This document shows positions 1-7,645 of a DNA stretch of 10,595 nucleotides, one piece after another. The DNA lies in the NCBI GenBank assembly GCA_023145955.1, contig JAGLDA010000081.1, positions 1 through 10,595 of the forward strand, read 5' to 3'. This DNA comes from Bacteroidales bacterium (GTDB taxonomy: Bacteria; Bacteroidota; Bacteroidia; Bacteroidales; UBA1556). Position 1 is the stretch's first letter; every line of letters starts with the position of its first letter. Both the position numbers and the translations under genes were made by a program. The notes under the pieces were generated by a model. The model was not told the DNA's origin, ran no database searches, and saw only the letters and a program-made list of their open reading frames with translations.

Positions 1-23
1 CCCTAAAAAAATGATTAACAAAC

Positions 24-42
24 TACGAGTTGGAAACCCGTA
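24..42. repeat. Short imperfect hairpin, possible dispersed (REP-like) element
   Basis: An inverted repeat with arms 24-31 and 35-42 encloses a GGA loop and has one mismatch (28/38). It lies just beyond the dnaK terminator, outside any gene visible in the window. It has no T-tract on either strand, so it is not itself an intrinsic terminator. Its shape, a GTTGGAAAC core between CG-containing arms, recalls the small palindromic repeats scattered between genes in many environmental Bacteroidota genomes. That resemblance is from memory; only one copy is visible here. Confidence 0.35.
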
Positions 43-45
43 TTA

Positions 46-76
46 CAAAAAAAGCCACTCGCAGAAAGCGAGTGGC
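46..76 (-). terminator. Intrinsic terminator of dnaK
   Basis: On the minus strand a perfect 9-bp GC-rich stem (plus-strand arms 54-62 and 68-76, five-base loop) is followed directly by seven T residues (plus-strand A-run 47-53). It begins about 30 bases after the dnaK stop codon and matches the textbook form of a factor-independent terminator. Its position suggests the dnaK transcript ends here, with no dnaJ or grpE co-transcribed downstream. Confidence 0.9.
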
Positions 77-106
77 CATATCATTTATCCTTAATTTATT
101 AAGGTA

Positions 107-2017
107 TTATTTTACTTCTTCGAAGTCAACATCTTGAACCTCATCGTCGCCACCTTGGTTAGGCGCGTCTTGAGCTCCTGCATCAGCACCAGGCTGTGCA
201 CCACCGTCAGCACCTTGAGTTGCTTTATACATCTCATCGCTAGCAGCTTTCCATGCTTCGTTCAATTTCTCCATCTCACGGTCAATACCATCAAGATCTT
301 GATTCTTATGAACCTCTTTAAGAGCAGTTAAAGCCTCTTCTATTGGCGCTTTTTTATCATCAGATAATTTCTCACCATATTCTTTAAGTTGCTTTTCTGT
401 TTGAAAAATCAAAGCATCAGCAGAGTTTACCTTATCAACTTTTTCTTTCTCTTTCTTATCAGCATCAGCATTAGCTTCAGCATCAGCTTTCATCTGTTGT
501 ACTTCCTCATCAGAAAGTCCTGATGATGCTTCAATACGGATACTTTGCTCTTTGCCAGTAGCTTTGTCTTTAGCGCTTACGTTTAAAATACCGTTAGCAT
601 CTATATCAAAAGTTACTTCAATTTGAGGTACACCACGCTGTGCTGGAGGAATACCATCTAGGTGGAAGCGACCAATATTCTTATTTTGGTTAGCCATTGG
701 ACGCTCACCTTGCAATACATGAATTTCAACTGAAGGCTGATTATCAGCAGCAGTAGAGAACGTCTCCGATTTCTTAGTTGGTATTGTTGTATTAGCATCA
801 ATAAGCTTAGTCATAACACCACCCATAGTCTCTATTCCTAGAGATAGTGGAGTAACATCTAAAAGAAGAACATCCTTAACATCTCCTGAAAGCACACCAC
901 CTTGAATGGCAGCGCCTACAGCAACAACCTCATCAGGATTCACACCTTTTGAAGGAGCTTTTCCGAAGAATTTCTCAACTACTTCCTGAATTGCAGGAAT
1001 ACGAGTTGAACCTCCAACAAGTATTACCTCATCAATATCACTAGTGCTCAGCCCAGAATCTTTAAGAGCTGCTTTACAAGGAGTAATAGTTGCTTGAATT
1101 AATTTATCAGCAAGTTGCTCAAACTTAGCTCGAGTAAGTGTACGCACTAAGTGCTTAGGCACACCATCAACAGGCATAATATAAGGCAAGTTTATTTCTG
1201 TAGAAGAAGAACTTGATAGCTCAACCTTAGCTTTTTCAGCAGCTTCTTTCAAACGCTGCAATGCCATTGGGTCTTTACGTAAGTCTAAATTCTCATCAGC
1301 CATAAATTCTGCTGCTAACCACTCAATAATTACATGATCAAAATCATCACCACCAAGGTGAGTATCTCCATTAGTAGATTTTACTTCAAATACACCATCA
1401 CCTAATTCAAGAATTGATATATCAAAAGTACCACCACCAAGGTCAAATACTGCAATAGTTCTATCGCTATCGCTCTTATCTAAACCATAAGCCAAAGCTG
1501 CTGCTGTAGGCTCATTGATAATACGTTTTACTTCAAGACCTGCAATTGCACCAGCCTCTTTAGTAGCCTGACGTTGTGAATCTGAGAAGTAAGCCGGAAC
1601 TGTAATAACAGCCTCTGTTACATCTTGACCAAGATAATCCTCAGCAGTTTTCTTCATTTTCTGAAGTACCATTGCCGATAATTCCTGTGGAGTAAACTCA
1701 CGATCGTCAATCATAATTTTTGGCTGATTATTCTTTCCTTTTATAACCTTATAAGACATTCTAGATATCTCTTTGCTTAGTTGGTCATAATTTTCACCCA
1801 TAAATCTCTTAATAGATGAAATAGTTTTTTCTGGATTAGTGATTGCCTGACGTTTTGCAGGATCACCAACTTTACGCTCTCCATCTTTTACAAATCCTAT
1901 TATTGATGGAGTAGTTCTTTTTCCTTCGCTATTAGGTATAACAACTGGCTCATTTCCTTCCATTACAGAAACACAAGAGTTTGTTGTTCCTAAATCGATT
2001 CCGATTATTTTTCCCAT
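107..2017 (-). CDS. dnaK: Molecular chaperone DnaK (Hsp70)
   Basis: Cytoplasmic ATP-dependent Hsp70 chaperone. With its DnaJ and GrpE partners it binds exposed hydrophobic segments of unfolded proteins and releases them on nucleotide exchange. The 636-residue protein is full length. The N-terminal ATPase domain carries the phosphate-binding loop GIDLGTTNS (residues 6-14), the second phosphate motif DLGGGTFD (192-199, with the conserved Thr197) and the adenosine motif VGGSTRIP (334-341). The interdomain linker is DVLLLDVTP (382-390), followed by the substrate-binding domain beginning LSLGIETMGG. The C-terminal tail is Gly/Ala/Asp-rich and ends in the usual acidic VDFEEVK. The ATG start gives the canonical MGKIIGIDLG beginning; no Shine-Dalgarno sequence precedes it, as is normal in this phylum. 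The gene stands alone, with its own terminator downstream and the divergent peptidase gene upstream. Neither grpE nor dnaJ is in the window. Confidence 0.99.
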   Translation of the reverse strand: MGKIIGIDLGTTNSCVSVMEGNEPVVIPNSEGKRTTPSIIGFVKDGERKVGDPAKRQAITNPEKTISSIKRFMGENYDQLSKEISRMSYKVIKGKNNQPKIMIDDREFTPQELSAMVLQKMKKTAEDYLGQDVTEAVITVPAYFSDSQRQATKEAGAIAGLEVKRIINEPTAAALAYGLDKSDSDRTIAVFDLGGGTFDISILELGDGVFEVKSTNGDTHLGGDDFDHVIIEWLAAEFMADENLDLRKDPMALQRLKEAAEKAKVELSSSSSTEINLPYIMPVDGVPKHLVRTLTRAKFEQLADKLIQATITPCKAALKDSGLSTSDIDEVILVGGSTRIPAIQEVVEKFFGKAPSKGVNPDEVVAVGAAIQGGVLSGDVKDVLLLDVTPLSLGIETMGGVMTKLIDANTTIPTKKSETFSTAADNQPSVEIHVLQGERPMANQNKNIGRFHLDGIPPAQRGVPQIEVTFDIDANGILNVSAKDKATGKEQSIRIEASSGLSDEEVQQMKADAEANADADKKEKEKVDKVNSADALIFQTEKQLKEYGEKLSDDKKAPIEEALTALKEVHKNQDLDGIDREMEKLNEAWKAASDEMYKATQGADGGAQPGADAGAQDAPNQGGDDEVQDVDFEEVK

Positions 2018-2158
2018 TTCTATATATATTTAATATTGTTTATAATTCTATTTAATACTTAATCGACTTTCTCTTTTTCAATTTCTGTGCCAATGCAATT
2101 ATTATATATTTCCAATAGTTTTTTACTGTCTTTTTTTCCTTTTTGTATAAAAACATAC

Positions 2159-2185
2159 TGACAAATTGTAGCTTTTAGTGACAAA
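2159..2185 (-). promoter_or_regulatory. Paired TGACAAA boxes upstream of dnaK, candidate heat-shock operator
   Basis: TGACAAA occurs at 2159-2165 and again at 2179-2185, a centre-to-centre spacing of exactly 20 bases, about two helical turns. Read toward dnaK the boxes are TTTGTCA, and they lie about 140-170 bases before the dnaK start codon. Two same-phase copies would suit a dimeric or cooperative regulator. No CIRCE element (the HrcA operator) is present, so control would have to be of another kind. I found no clean TAnnTTTG -7 box between these sites and the gene, so the dnaK transcription start remains unplaced. The function is inferred from position only. Confidence 0.3.
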
Positions 2186-2189
2186 GGGG

Positions 2190-2590
2190 CAGACGTTGTA
2201 AGGGTGAAGGGTGATAGGAGAAGGGTGAAGAATTAAGAATTGTAAATTAGGGAATCGTCAGACTGAATTGATTGCAGAATGGAAATTAACGATTGCAGAA
2301 TGACCAATATATCTGAAATCAAAAATCGTTAATCTGAACCTTTGATAAGAAAGCGTCAAAGACGAGGTACTATACTGAGCAGGGTCGAAGTGCTTTTGAA
2401 GTTTTTGAAACTAAGGAGTGCTGACGTAAACTGTCAGTATAACTGTTTCAATAACAAGAATAACGAAGTATTTGGCGTTTTCTTGCAAAGACTATATAGG
2501 TAAATAATTACGAATAGCATATAGGTTAAGTGAAAAGTGTGAGGTGGCCCTGCCTCCAAACTTCAAAACCTCTAAAACGCTTGAACTTTT
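2190..2590. other. Non-coding spacer with degenerate short repeats
   Basis: No credible gene is seen here on either strand. The spacer contains AGGGTGAAG at 2201-2209 and 2222-2230 (period 21), and GATTGCAGAATG at 2270-2281 and 2291-2302 (also period 21). Inverted pairs are ATTAACGATT 2285-2294 with AATCGTTAAT 2324-2333; CTTTGA 2340-2345 with TCAAAG 2356-2361; CTGAC 2421-2425 with GTCAG 2433-2437; and an 11-bp pair TTTTGAAGTTT 2394-2404 with AAACTTCAAAA 2558-2568. An ACTGAGC...GTCGAAGTG stretch (2374-2392) resembles intergenic repeats I recall from other Bacteroidota. The spacer ends in an irregular 8-9-base C/T-A repeat (2553-2577). It looks like decayed repeat debris. Confidence 0.5.
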
Positions 2591-2594
2591 TCAT

Positions 2595-2603
2595 TACTTT
2601 TGC
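2595..2603 (+). promoter_or_regulatory. Bacteroidota -7 promoter element of the S9 peptidase gene
   Basis: The sequence TACTTTTGC matches the Bacteroidota sigma-ABfr -7 consensus TAnnTTTG exactly, including the frequent following C. It lies about 30 bases before the ATG at 2633, leaving a short A/T-rich leader. The -33 box is not clear: a TTG at 2581 is too close, and nothing convincing lies 17-23 bases upstream. This element also rules out the in-frame TTG at 2600 as a start, because it lies inside the promoter. Confidence 0.6.
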
Positions 2604-2632
2604 ATGCTAATAAAATATACATATATACTATA

Positions 2633-5437
2633 ATGAACAAAAATTTAGCCTTAGTACTATTTGCATTATTTGCAATAAACTCAATATTTGCACAAGAAAA
2701 TAAAGAACCGCTTACCCACGATGTATATTCTGACTGGAAAAATATACGTAATCAGCAGATATCAAATGATGGACTTTGGGTTACTTATCAAATAAAACCA
2801 CAAAAAGGTGATGGTTTTTTATACTTATATAATACTGAAACAGGAATAACAGACTCCATTGCTAGAGGAGTGAAGGCAAGCATTGCCCCATCATCAGATT
2901 TTATGGTATTTAAGATTGTGCCACAATATGATAGTTTACGTAAACTTAAACTAGCTAAAACATCCAAAAAGAAACTACCTAAAGATAGCCTTGGAATATG
3001 GTATTTTGCTGGAGATTCTATTATTAAAATTGCTAAAGTAAAATCATACTCCATTACCGATAGAGGTGAGTCTTGGATATCGTATATTAACCAAGAAGAA
3101 AAGAAAAAAGAATTAGAAAAAGAGAAAAAAGGCTGGTGGATTTTTGGTAAAAATAAAAAAACTACTATAAAAAAACCTATAAAACAAAAGGGTGACAATA
3201 TTATACTACTAAATCCCAAAACTAATCTTTCATATAAATTTGATAAAGCTGATAATTGGCGTTTTGATTATAATGGTTCAGCTTTTTTTGTTGAAACAAT
3301 TACAAAACAAGATAGTACTAATAACACATCGCTAATAAGGTATGATTTAGCAAAAGATAAATTTGATACTATAATAAATAAAACTGGCACTGGTGGCAAA
3401 TACGGAATCAGCAGAGATGGTATGCAAGCGGCATTACTTTTTGCACAAGATACTGCCAAGAAAAACAAGGTTTTTGACCTTTACTATTGGAATAAAGGAA
3501 AAGAAATAACGGTAATAGCAGACACGAGTTCTACATCAATCCCTAATGGATATAGCCCAAGCAATAACTATACTCCTCACTTTAGCAAAGATGCAAATAA
3601 ACTATATTTTGGTACATCTATTAAGCCTACTCAAGAGATAGAAGATACATTATTGGCAGAAGAAAAGTATCATGTGGATATTTGGAATCATAAAGACAAA
3701 CTACTGCAACCACAGCAAAAATTACAAGCCAAACGTGAGAAAAAAAGAACTTATCTTGCACAATACGATATAAAAAGCAAAAAAATATTGCAACTTGCAG
3801 ATTCCCTAATAAGACATATTAGCCTTGCTAGAAGTGATGCCTCTCATTTTGCTTTAGGAATTGACAATATCACTTTTGCCCAGGAGCAAAGTTGGGATGG
3901 ATGGTATTCAAATTATTATATTATTAATACCCATGATGGCAGTAAAGAGGTGATTCTTGAGCATTTTCAAGGGAGTATTCGTATTTCTCCAAATGGAAAT
4001 TATGTGATTTATTTTAAAGATAAAGCTTGGTATTCTTACGATATAGAAGCCAGAAAGCATATAAACCTTACAAATAAACTAGTTGTAAACTTCTATAACG
4101 AAGAGCATGACACTCCAAATGAAGCAAGAGCTTATGGCATGGAAGGTTGGTATACTAATGAAAAATATTTTTTAGTATCAGACCGATATGATATATGGAA
4201 ACTTGATCCAACAGGAAAGCAAAAACCAGAGAATATAACAAAAGCTTATGGCCGCATCAATAAAATCCGTTTTAGCGAAATAACTTTTGACAGAGAGCTT
4301 CATGAGTTCTTCAATGAAGAGAACCCTCATTTATTACGTGGATTTAGTGAGAGTGATAAATCAGAAGGCTATTATTCATTATTACTAAATGATAAATCGG
4401 AGCCTAAAAAACTAATACAATCAGCTCATAATTATTATTCTCCTGTAAAAGCTAAGAATAGTAATCAGCTTATCTTCCGCAGAAGTTCTTTTACAGAATA
4501 TCCTGAATTGAATATTACAACTATTGATTTTAAAGAAATAAAGAAAATATCTAATACCAATCCTCAGCAAAAGGATTATAATTGGGGCACTGTAGAGCTA
4601 ACAAAATGGACCGCATTTGATGGGCAAGAATTGGAGGGGTTAATATACAAACCTGAGAATTTTGATAGCACAAAGCTATATCCTATGATAGTTTATTTTT
4701 ATGAGCGCTACTCCAACGATTTGCATAACCATTACATCCCAAAGCCTAGCCATTCGGTAATAAATTTTACAGAATACATAAGCAATGGATATATTATATT
4801 TATTCCAGACATTACATATAAAACTGGTCACCCTGCAAAATCTGCATATAATGCTATTGTAAGTGGCACAGAGTTTATGAAAAAGAATAGCTGGATTGAT
4901 GGCACTAAGATTGGTATGCAAGGGCAAAGTTGGGGAGGCTACCAAACTGCAATGCTTGTAACTATGACAGATATATATGCCTGTGCCGAATCAGGTGCTC
5001 CTGTTAGCAATATGACTAGTGCTTATGGTGGCATAAGATGGAGTACAGGAATGTCTAGAACCTTTCAGTATGAAAAAACACAAAGCCGAATAGGTACTAC
5101 ATTATGGGATAGCTTGGATTTATATATTGAGAACTCCCCTATTTTTCATGCTGATAAGGTGAATACTCCTATACTTATAATGCATAATGATAAGGATGGT
5201 GCAGTGCCATGGTATCAAGGAATTGAATATTTTGTAGCTTTGCGCCGATTGAATAAAGAAGCATGGATGCTTACTTACAATAACGATGGTCATAACCTAA
5301 TGAAGTGGCCTAACAGAACTGATTTAAGCATAAGAATGATGCAGTTTTTTGATCACTATTTAAAAGAAAAACCTATGCCCGAGTGGATGGATAAAGGGCT
5401 TCCTGCAGTTGATAAAGGAAAGAAAAACGCTTATTAA
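2633..5437 (+). CDS. Secreted S9 (prolyl oligopeptidase) family serine peptidase
   Basis: Predicted exported serine peptidase that would cleave peptides in the periplasm or at the outer membrane; the exact specificity (dipeptidyl, prolyl or acylaminoacyl) cannot be read from sequence. The 934-residue protein starts with a signal peptide, MNKNLALVLFALFAINSIFA, probably cut before Gln21. Residues of about 25-640 form the beta-propeller-like N-terminal part, and about 670-920 form the alpha/beta-hydrolase domain. The nucleophile is Ser766 in GQSWGGYQ; the other triad members are Asp855 (HNDKDGAVP) and His887 (NDGHN). The C-terminal tail (PEWMDKGLPAVDKGK) is typical of long Bacteroidota members; no type IX secretion domain is evident. 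A lysine-rich insert occupies residues 155-187. The ATG at 2633 is preferred over an upstream in-frame TTG (2600), which would add 11 residues before the signal peptide and lies in the promoter. Confidence 0.93.
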   Translation: MNKNLALVLFALFAINSIFAQENKEPLTHDVYSDWKNIRNQQISNDGLWVTYQIKPQKGDGFLYLYNTETGITDSIARGVKASIAPSSDFMVFKIVPQYDSLRKLKLAKTSKKKLPKDSLGIWYFAGDSIIKIAKVKSYSITDRGESWISYINQEEKKKELEKEKKGWWIFGKNKKTTIKKPIKQKGDNIILLNPKTNLSYKFDKADNWRFDYNGSAFFVETITKQDSTNNTSLIRYDLAKDKFDTIINKTGTGGKYGISRDGMQAALLFAQDTAKKNKVFDLYYWNKGKEITVIADTSSTSIPNGYSPSNNYTPHFSKDANKLYFGTSIKPTQEIEDTLLAEEKYHVDIWNHKDKLLQPQQKLQAKREKKRTYLAQYDIKSKKILQLADSLIRHISLARSDASHFALGIDNITFAQEQSWDGWYSNYYIINTHDGSKEVILEHFQGSIRISPNGNYVIYFKDKAWYSYDIEARKHINLTNKLVVNFYNEEHDTPNEARAYGMEGWYTNEKYFLVSDRYDIWKLDPTGKQKPENITKAYGRINKIRFSEITFDRELHEFFNEENPHLLRGFSESDKSEGYYSLLLNDKSEPKKLIQSAHNYYSPVKAKNSNQLIFRRSSFTEYPELNITTIDFKEIKKISNTNPQQKDYNWGTVELTKWTAFDGQELEGLIYKPENFDSTKLYPMIVYFYERYSNDLHNHYIPKPSHSVINFTEYISNGYIIFIPDITYKTGHPAKSAYNAIVSGTEFMKKNSWIDGTKIGMQGQSWGGYQTAMLVTMTDIYACAESGAPVSNMTSAYGGIRWSTGMSRTFQYEKTQSRIGTTLWDSLDLYIENSPIFHADKVNTPILIMHNDKDGAVPWYQGIEYFVALRRLNKEAWMLTYNNDGHNLMKWPNRTDLSIRMMQFFDHYLKEKPMPEWMDKGLPAVDKGKKNAY

Positions 5438-5511
5438 TTTAATGGTGTAATGATATAATGATTAATTAATTAATAATTTATCTTTTAACAATTTAGTGGT
5501 TTATAGTTTAG

Positions 5512-5519
5512 TAGTTTCG
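5512..5519 (+). promoter_or_regulatory. Possible -7 promoter element of the DUF5063 gene
   Basis: TAGTTTCG differs from the consensus TAnnTTTG at one position and lies 20 bases before the ATG at 5540. No good TTTG -33 box is seen at the expected distance. The 102-base gap behind the peptidase gene is A/T-rich and has no clear intrinsic terminator, so read-through from the peptidase promoter is also possible. Confidence 0.3.
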
Positions 5520-5539
5520 CATTTAATAATTATAAAAAT

Positions 5540-6067
5540 ATGAGTAAAGAAAATTTAGAAAAGGTAAAATCGTCAACAGTATTAGAATTAATAAGAGTTG
5601 CGCATGAGTTTTGTGTTTATACTGAAGGAGTAAGTCAGAATGACATTAAGGATATACTATCATTTTATCAGAAAGTACTTCCATTAATGTATTTAAAGGG
5701 TTCTTTGCTTCCTGAGCTTACGGATGTGGATAATGGTTTTGCCGAAAGGTATGTTTCTGAAGAACATTGGGAGCAAGTATTTATGAATATAAAAACCAAG
5801 TTTGGCGATGATGAATACTACTGGGTTGTAGATCAAAATCGTGAGATAATAAAAGCTAGTATTGCCGAAAATATTGCAGATATTTATCAAGATATGAAAG
5901 ACTTTGTAGTATTATTTCAAAAAAACCAGCTGGCAGCAAAAGAAAATGCTGTAGCAGATGCACATAGATATCTTGCAATACATTGGGGGCCTCATTTAAC
6001 TTCTGCATTAAATCATATTCATACTTTATTATATGCTGTGGAACTAAAAGAGAATGAAGACCTTTAG
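5540..6067 (+). CDS. DUF5063 domain protein, function unknown
   Basis: A 175-residue protein that I recognise as a member of the DUF5063 family, which is found in Bacteroidota and has no assigned function. Family-like landmarks are LPLMYLKGSLLPE (47-59), EEHWEQV (74-80), FGDDEYYW (88-95), SIAENIADIYQDMKDFV (107-123) and HWGPHLTSALNHIH (148-161). The last segment clusters His and aromatic residues. The protein has no signal peptide or membrane segment, so it is probably cytoplasmic, and the spacing of hydrophobic residues suggests a mostly helical fold. Its length is close to what I expect for the family, so it appears complete. It lies 102 bases after the peptidase gene and 86 before the thioredoxin-like gene, on the same strand. 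Both neighbours are exported proteins, so the context gives little hint of its job. The family call is from memory of the motifs. Confidence 0.8.
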   Translation: MSKENLEKVKSSTVLELIRVAHEFCVYTEGVSQNDIKDILSFYQKVLPLMYLKGSLLPELTDVDNGFAERYVSEEHWEQVFMNIKTKFGDDEYYWVVDQNREIIKASIAENIADIYQDMKDFVVLFQKNQLAAKENAVADAHRYLAIHWGPHLTSALNHIHTLLYAVELKENEDL

Positions 6068-6153
6068 TAGTTTAATTATTCTTTAACCCTTTGAATAAAC
6101 TTTAAGAATATTAAATTGTCAAAACCAAAATAATTTATAAATAAAACAAATCT

Positions 6154-7584
6154 ATGCAAATCATAAAACAACTATTAGCAGTAATACTTTTCATTACATT
6201 GAGCTTAGGATTGTACGCACAAAAAGACGCTTATAATATTAATGTAAAACTTAATAACTCAACTGACACTAGCCTATTATTGGTAAGCTACTATGGCAAT
6301 ACTAATATGAAAGTTGACACCGCTTACCTTCACAAAAATAGCTATACATTTTCAGGTAAGGATACTCTAAATGGGGGTATTTATTTGGTAGTTTTTCAAA
6401 ACAAACAATATTTTGAAATAATAGTAGATGAAGACCAACATTTTTCTGTAGAAACAGACCCTAACGATCCCATAAACAAAATGCAAGTTAAGGGCAGTGA
6501 CGACAATACAGATTTCTATAACTACCTAAAAGAGATAAATGTATATGGAAGAAAGAGCAGAAAACTAAGCGAAGAATACAAAGCTGCCGAAGGAAATACT
6601 GAAAAGACCAATGAAATTAGAGAAAAGATTACAGTTGTTAATAATGATGTGAAAAACGAAAAACTTAAATTCATAAAAGAACATGAAGGAAGCTTATTCT
6701 CTAAAGTATTATTAGCATCGCAAGAACCAGAAATTCCAACAGAATTGCCACTAAATGAAGATGGCACTCCTGATTCAACTTTTATTTACAGATACTATAA
6801 AGAGCATTTCTTTGATAATTTTGATTTTGCTGACGAAAGGCTTTTAAGAACTCCTATTTATGCTTCAAAAATTGAACGATATTTCAAAAAAGTAATTGTA
6901 CAACGCCCTGATACATTAATTAAGGAAACTATTGCTATTATAGAAAAAGCAAAGCCCAATAAGGAAACTTACAAATACACTATTTGGTATTTTACATATC
7001 AAGTAGAAACTAGTAAGATTATGGGAATGGATGCCGTATTTGTTGCTTTAGGAAAGAAGTACTATTTAACTGGAGAAGCATACTGGGTAAGCGAAGGCAC
7101 CATGAAAAGGATGACTAAGCGCATAAATACACTTGATAGGCTTTTGGTAGGCAAACCAGCTCCAAATCTTATTATGCAAGATACGAATATGCAACTTAAA
7201 AGCCTTTATGATATTAAAGCAAATTATACATTGATTATTTTTTGGGATCCCGACTGTGGGCATTGTAAACATGAAGTAAATTCGCTAAAACGATGGTATG
7301 ATGAAAATGCTGATAAATATGGACTACAAATATTCTCTGTATGCTCAGACACTAGTGTTGTAAAATGGAAAAAGAAAATTCATGAGTATAAAATTTATGA
7401 TTGGGTAAATGTAGATGGGCCGCGTAGCTTAACTGAGAATTACCATGATCTTTATGATATTATCTCCACTCCTACTATATACCTTTTAGATGATAAAAAG
7501 AAGATTATTACTAAAAGATTGTCAGCAGCACAAAACACATCGTATATCAAAAGGCTATATGATACAAAAGAAGCAAAGAAGTAG
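6154..7584 (+). CDS. Exported TlpA-like thioredoxin-fold protein with DUF4369/DUF5106-type N-terminus
   Basis: Predicted periplasmic thiol-disulfide oxidoreductase. The 476-residue precursor has a signal peptide, MQIIKQLLAVILFITLSLGLYA, with likely cleavage before Gln23. Residues of about 27-110 (KLNNSTDTSLLLVSYYGN to FSVETD) form the beta-rich DUF4369-like module. A charged helical stretch (about 120-175) leads into a DUF5106-like helical region, with YYKEHFFDNFDFADERLLRTP and SKIMGMDAVFVALGKKYY as landmarks. The C-terminal TlpA/ResA-type thioredoxin domain (about 335-470) has the redox motif WDPDCGHC with Cys368 and Cys371, and the cis-proline motif STPTIYLLD with Pro440. A third cysteine is Cys397. 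In this family the CxxC reduces or isomerises disulfides in exported proteins or cytochrome c precursors; the partner here is unknown. The coding region ends 11 bases before the strong bidirectional terminator. No good promoter was found in the 86-base upstream gap, where TTTG (6090) and TAAATTG (6112) are only weak candidates. Confidence 0.92.
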   Translation: MQIIKQLLAVILFITLSLGLYAQKDAYNINVKLNNSTDTSLLLVSYYGNTNMKVDTAYLHKNSYTFSGKDTLNGGIYLVVFQNKQYFEIIVDEDQHFSVETDPNDPINKMQVKGSDDNTDFYNYLKEINVYGRKSRKLSEEYKAAEGNTEKTNEIREKITVVNNDVKNEKLKFIKEHEGSLFSKVLLASQEPEIPTELPLNEDGTPDSTFIYRYYKEHFFDNFDFADERLLRTPIYASKIERYFKKVIVQRPDTLIKETIAIIEKAKPNKETYKYTIWYFTYQVETSKIMGMDAVFVALGKKYYLTGEAYWVSEGTMKRMTKRINTLDRLLVGKPAPNLIMQDTNMQLKSLYDIKANYTLIIFWDPDCGHCKHEVNSLKRWYDENADKYGLQIFSVCSDTSVVKWKKKIHEYKIYDWVNVDGPRSLTENYHDLYDIISTPTIYLLDDKKKIITKRLSAAQNTSYIKRLYDTKEAKK

Positions 7585-7594
7585 ATATTTTATT

Positions 7595-7642
7595 TATAAA
7601 ACAAAAGCCCTTGAGAGTGATCTCAAGGGCTTTTGTTTTATA
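7595..7642. terminator. Bidirectional intrinsic terminator between convergent genes
   Basis: A perfect 22-bp stem (arms 7595-7616 and 7621-7642) closes on a GTGA loop. The inner core is GC-rich (GCCCTTGAGA with its complement) and the outer part is A on the left and T on the right, so each strand has a stem followed by a U-rich end. It lies 11 bases after the thioredoxin-like gene's stop and 4 bases after the glycosyltransferase gene's stop (minus strand). One hairpin can therefore end both convergent transcripts. Confidence 0.93.
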
Positions 7643-7645
7643 TAC

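Noticed and set aside
2018..2190. CIRCE operator for HrcA control of dnaK
   Set aside because: I looked for TTAGCACTC/GAGTGCTAA-type arms in the dnaK upstream region and found none.
2600..2632. In-frame TTG start that would extend the S9 peptidase by 11 residues
   Set aside because: It overlaps the -7 promoter element (2595-2603) and would place extra residues before a normal signal peptide; the ATG at 2633 is far better.
2788..3219. Antisense open frame of 143 codons inside the peptidase gene
   Set aside because: Its protein looks like reverse-complemented Lys-rich code (Phe/Ser-rich), with no family resemblance and no promoter; it is a shadow of the real gene.
5438..5490. ATTAATTAATTAAT palindromic run after the peptidase gene as a terminator
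   Set aside because: There are no G/C pairs in the stem and no proper T-tract; it is not a credible intrinsic terminator.
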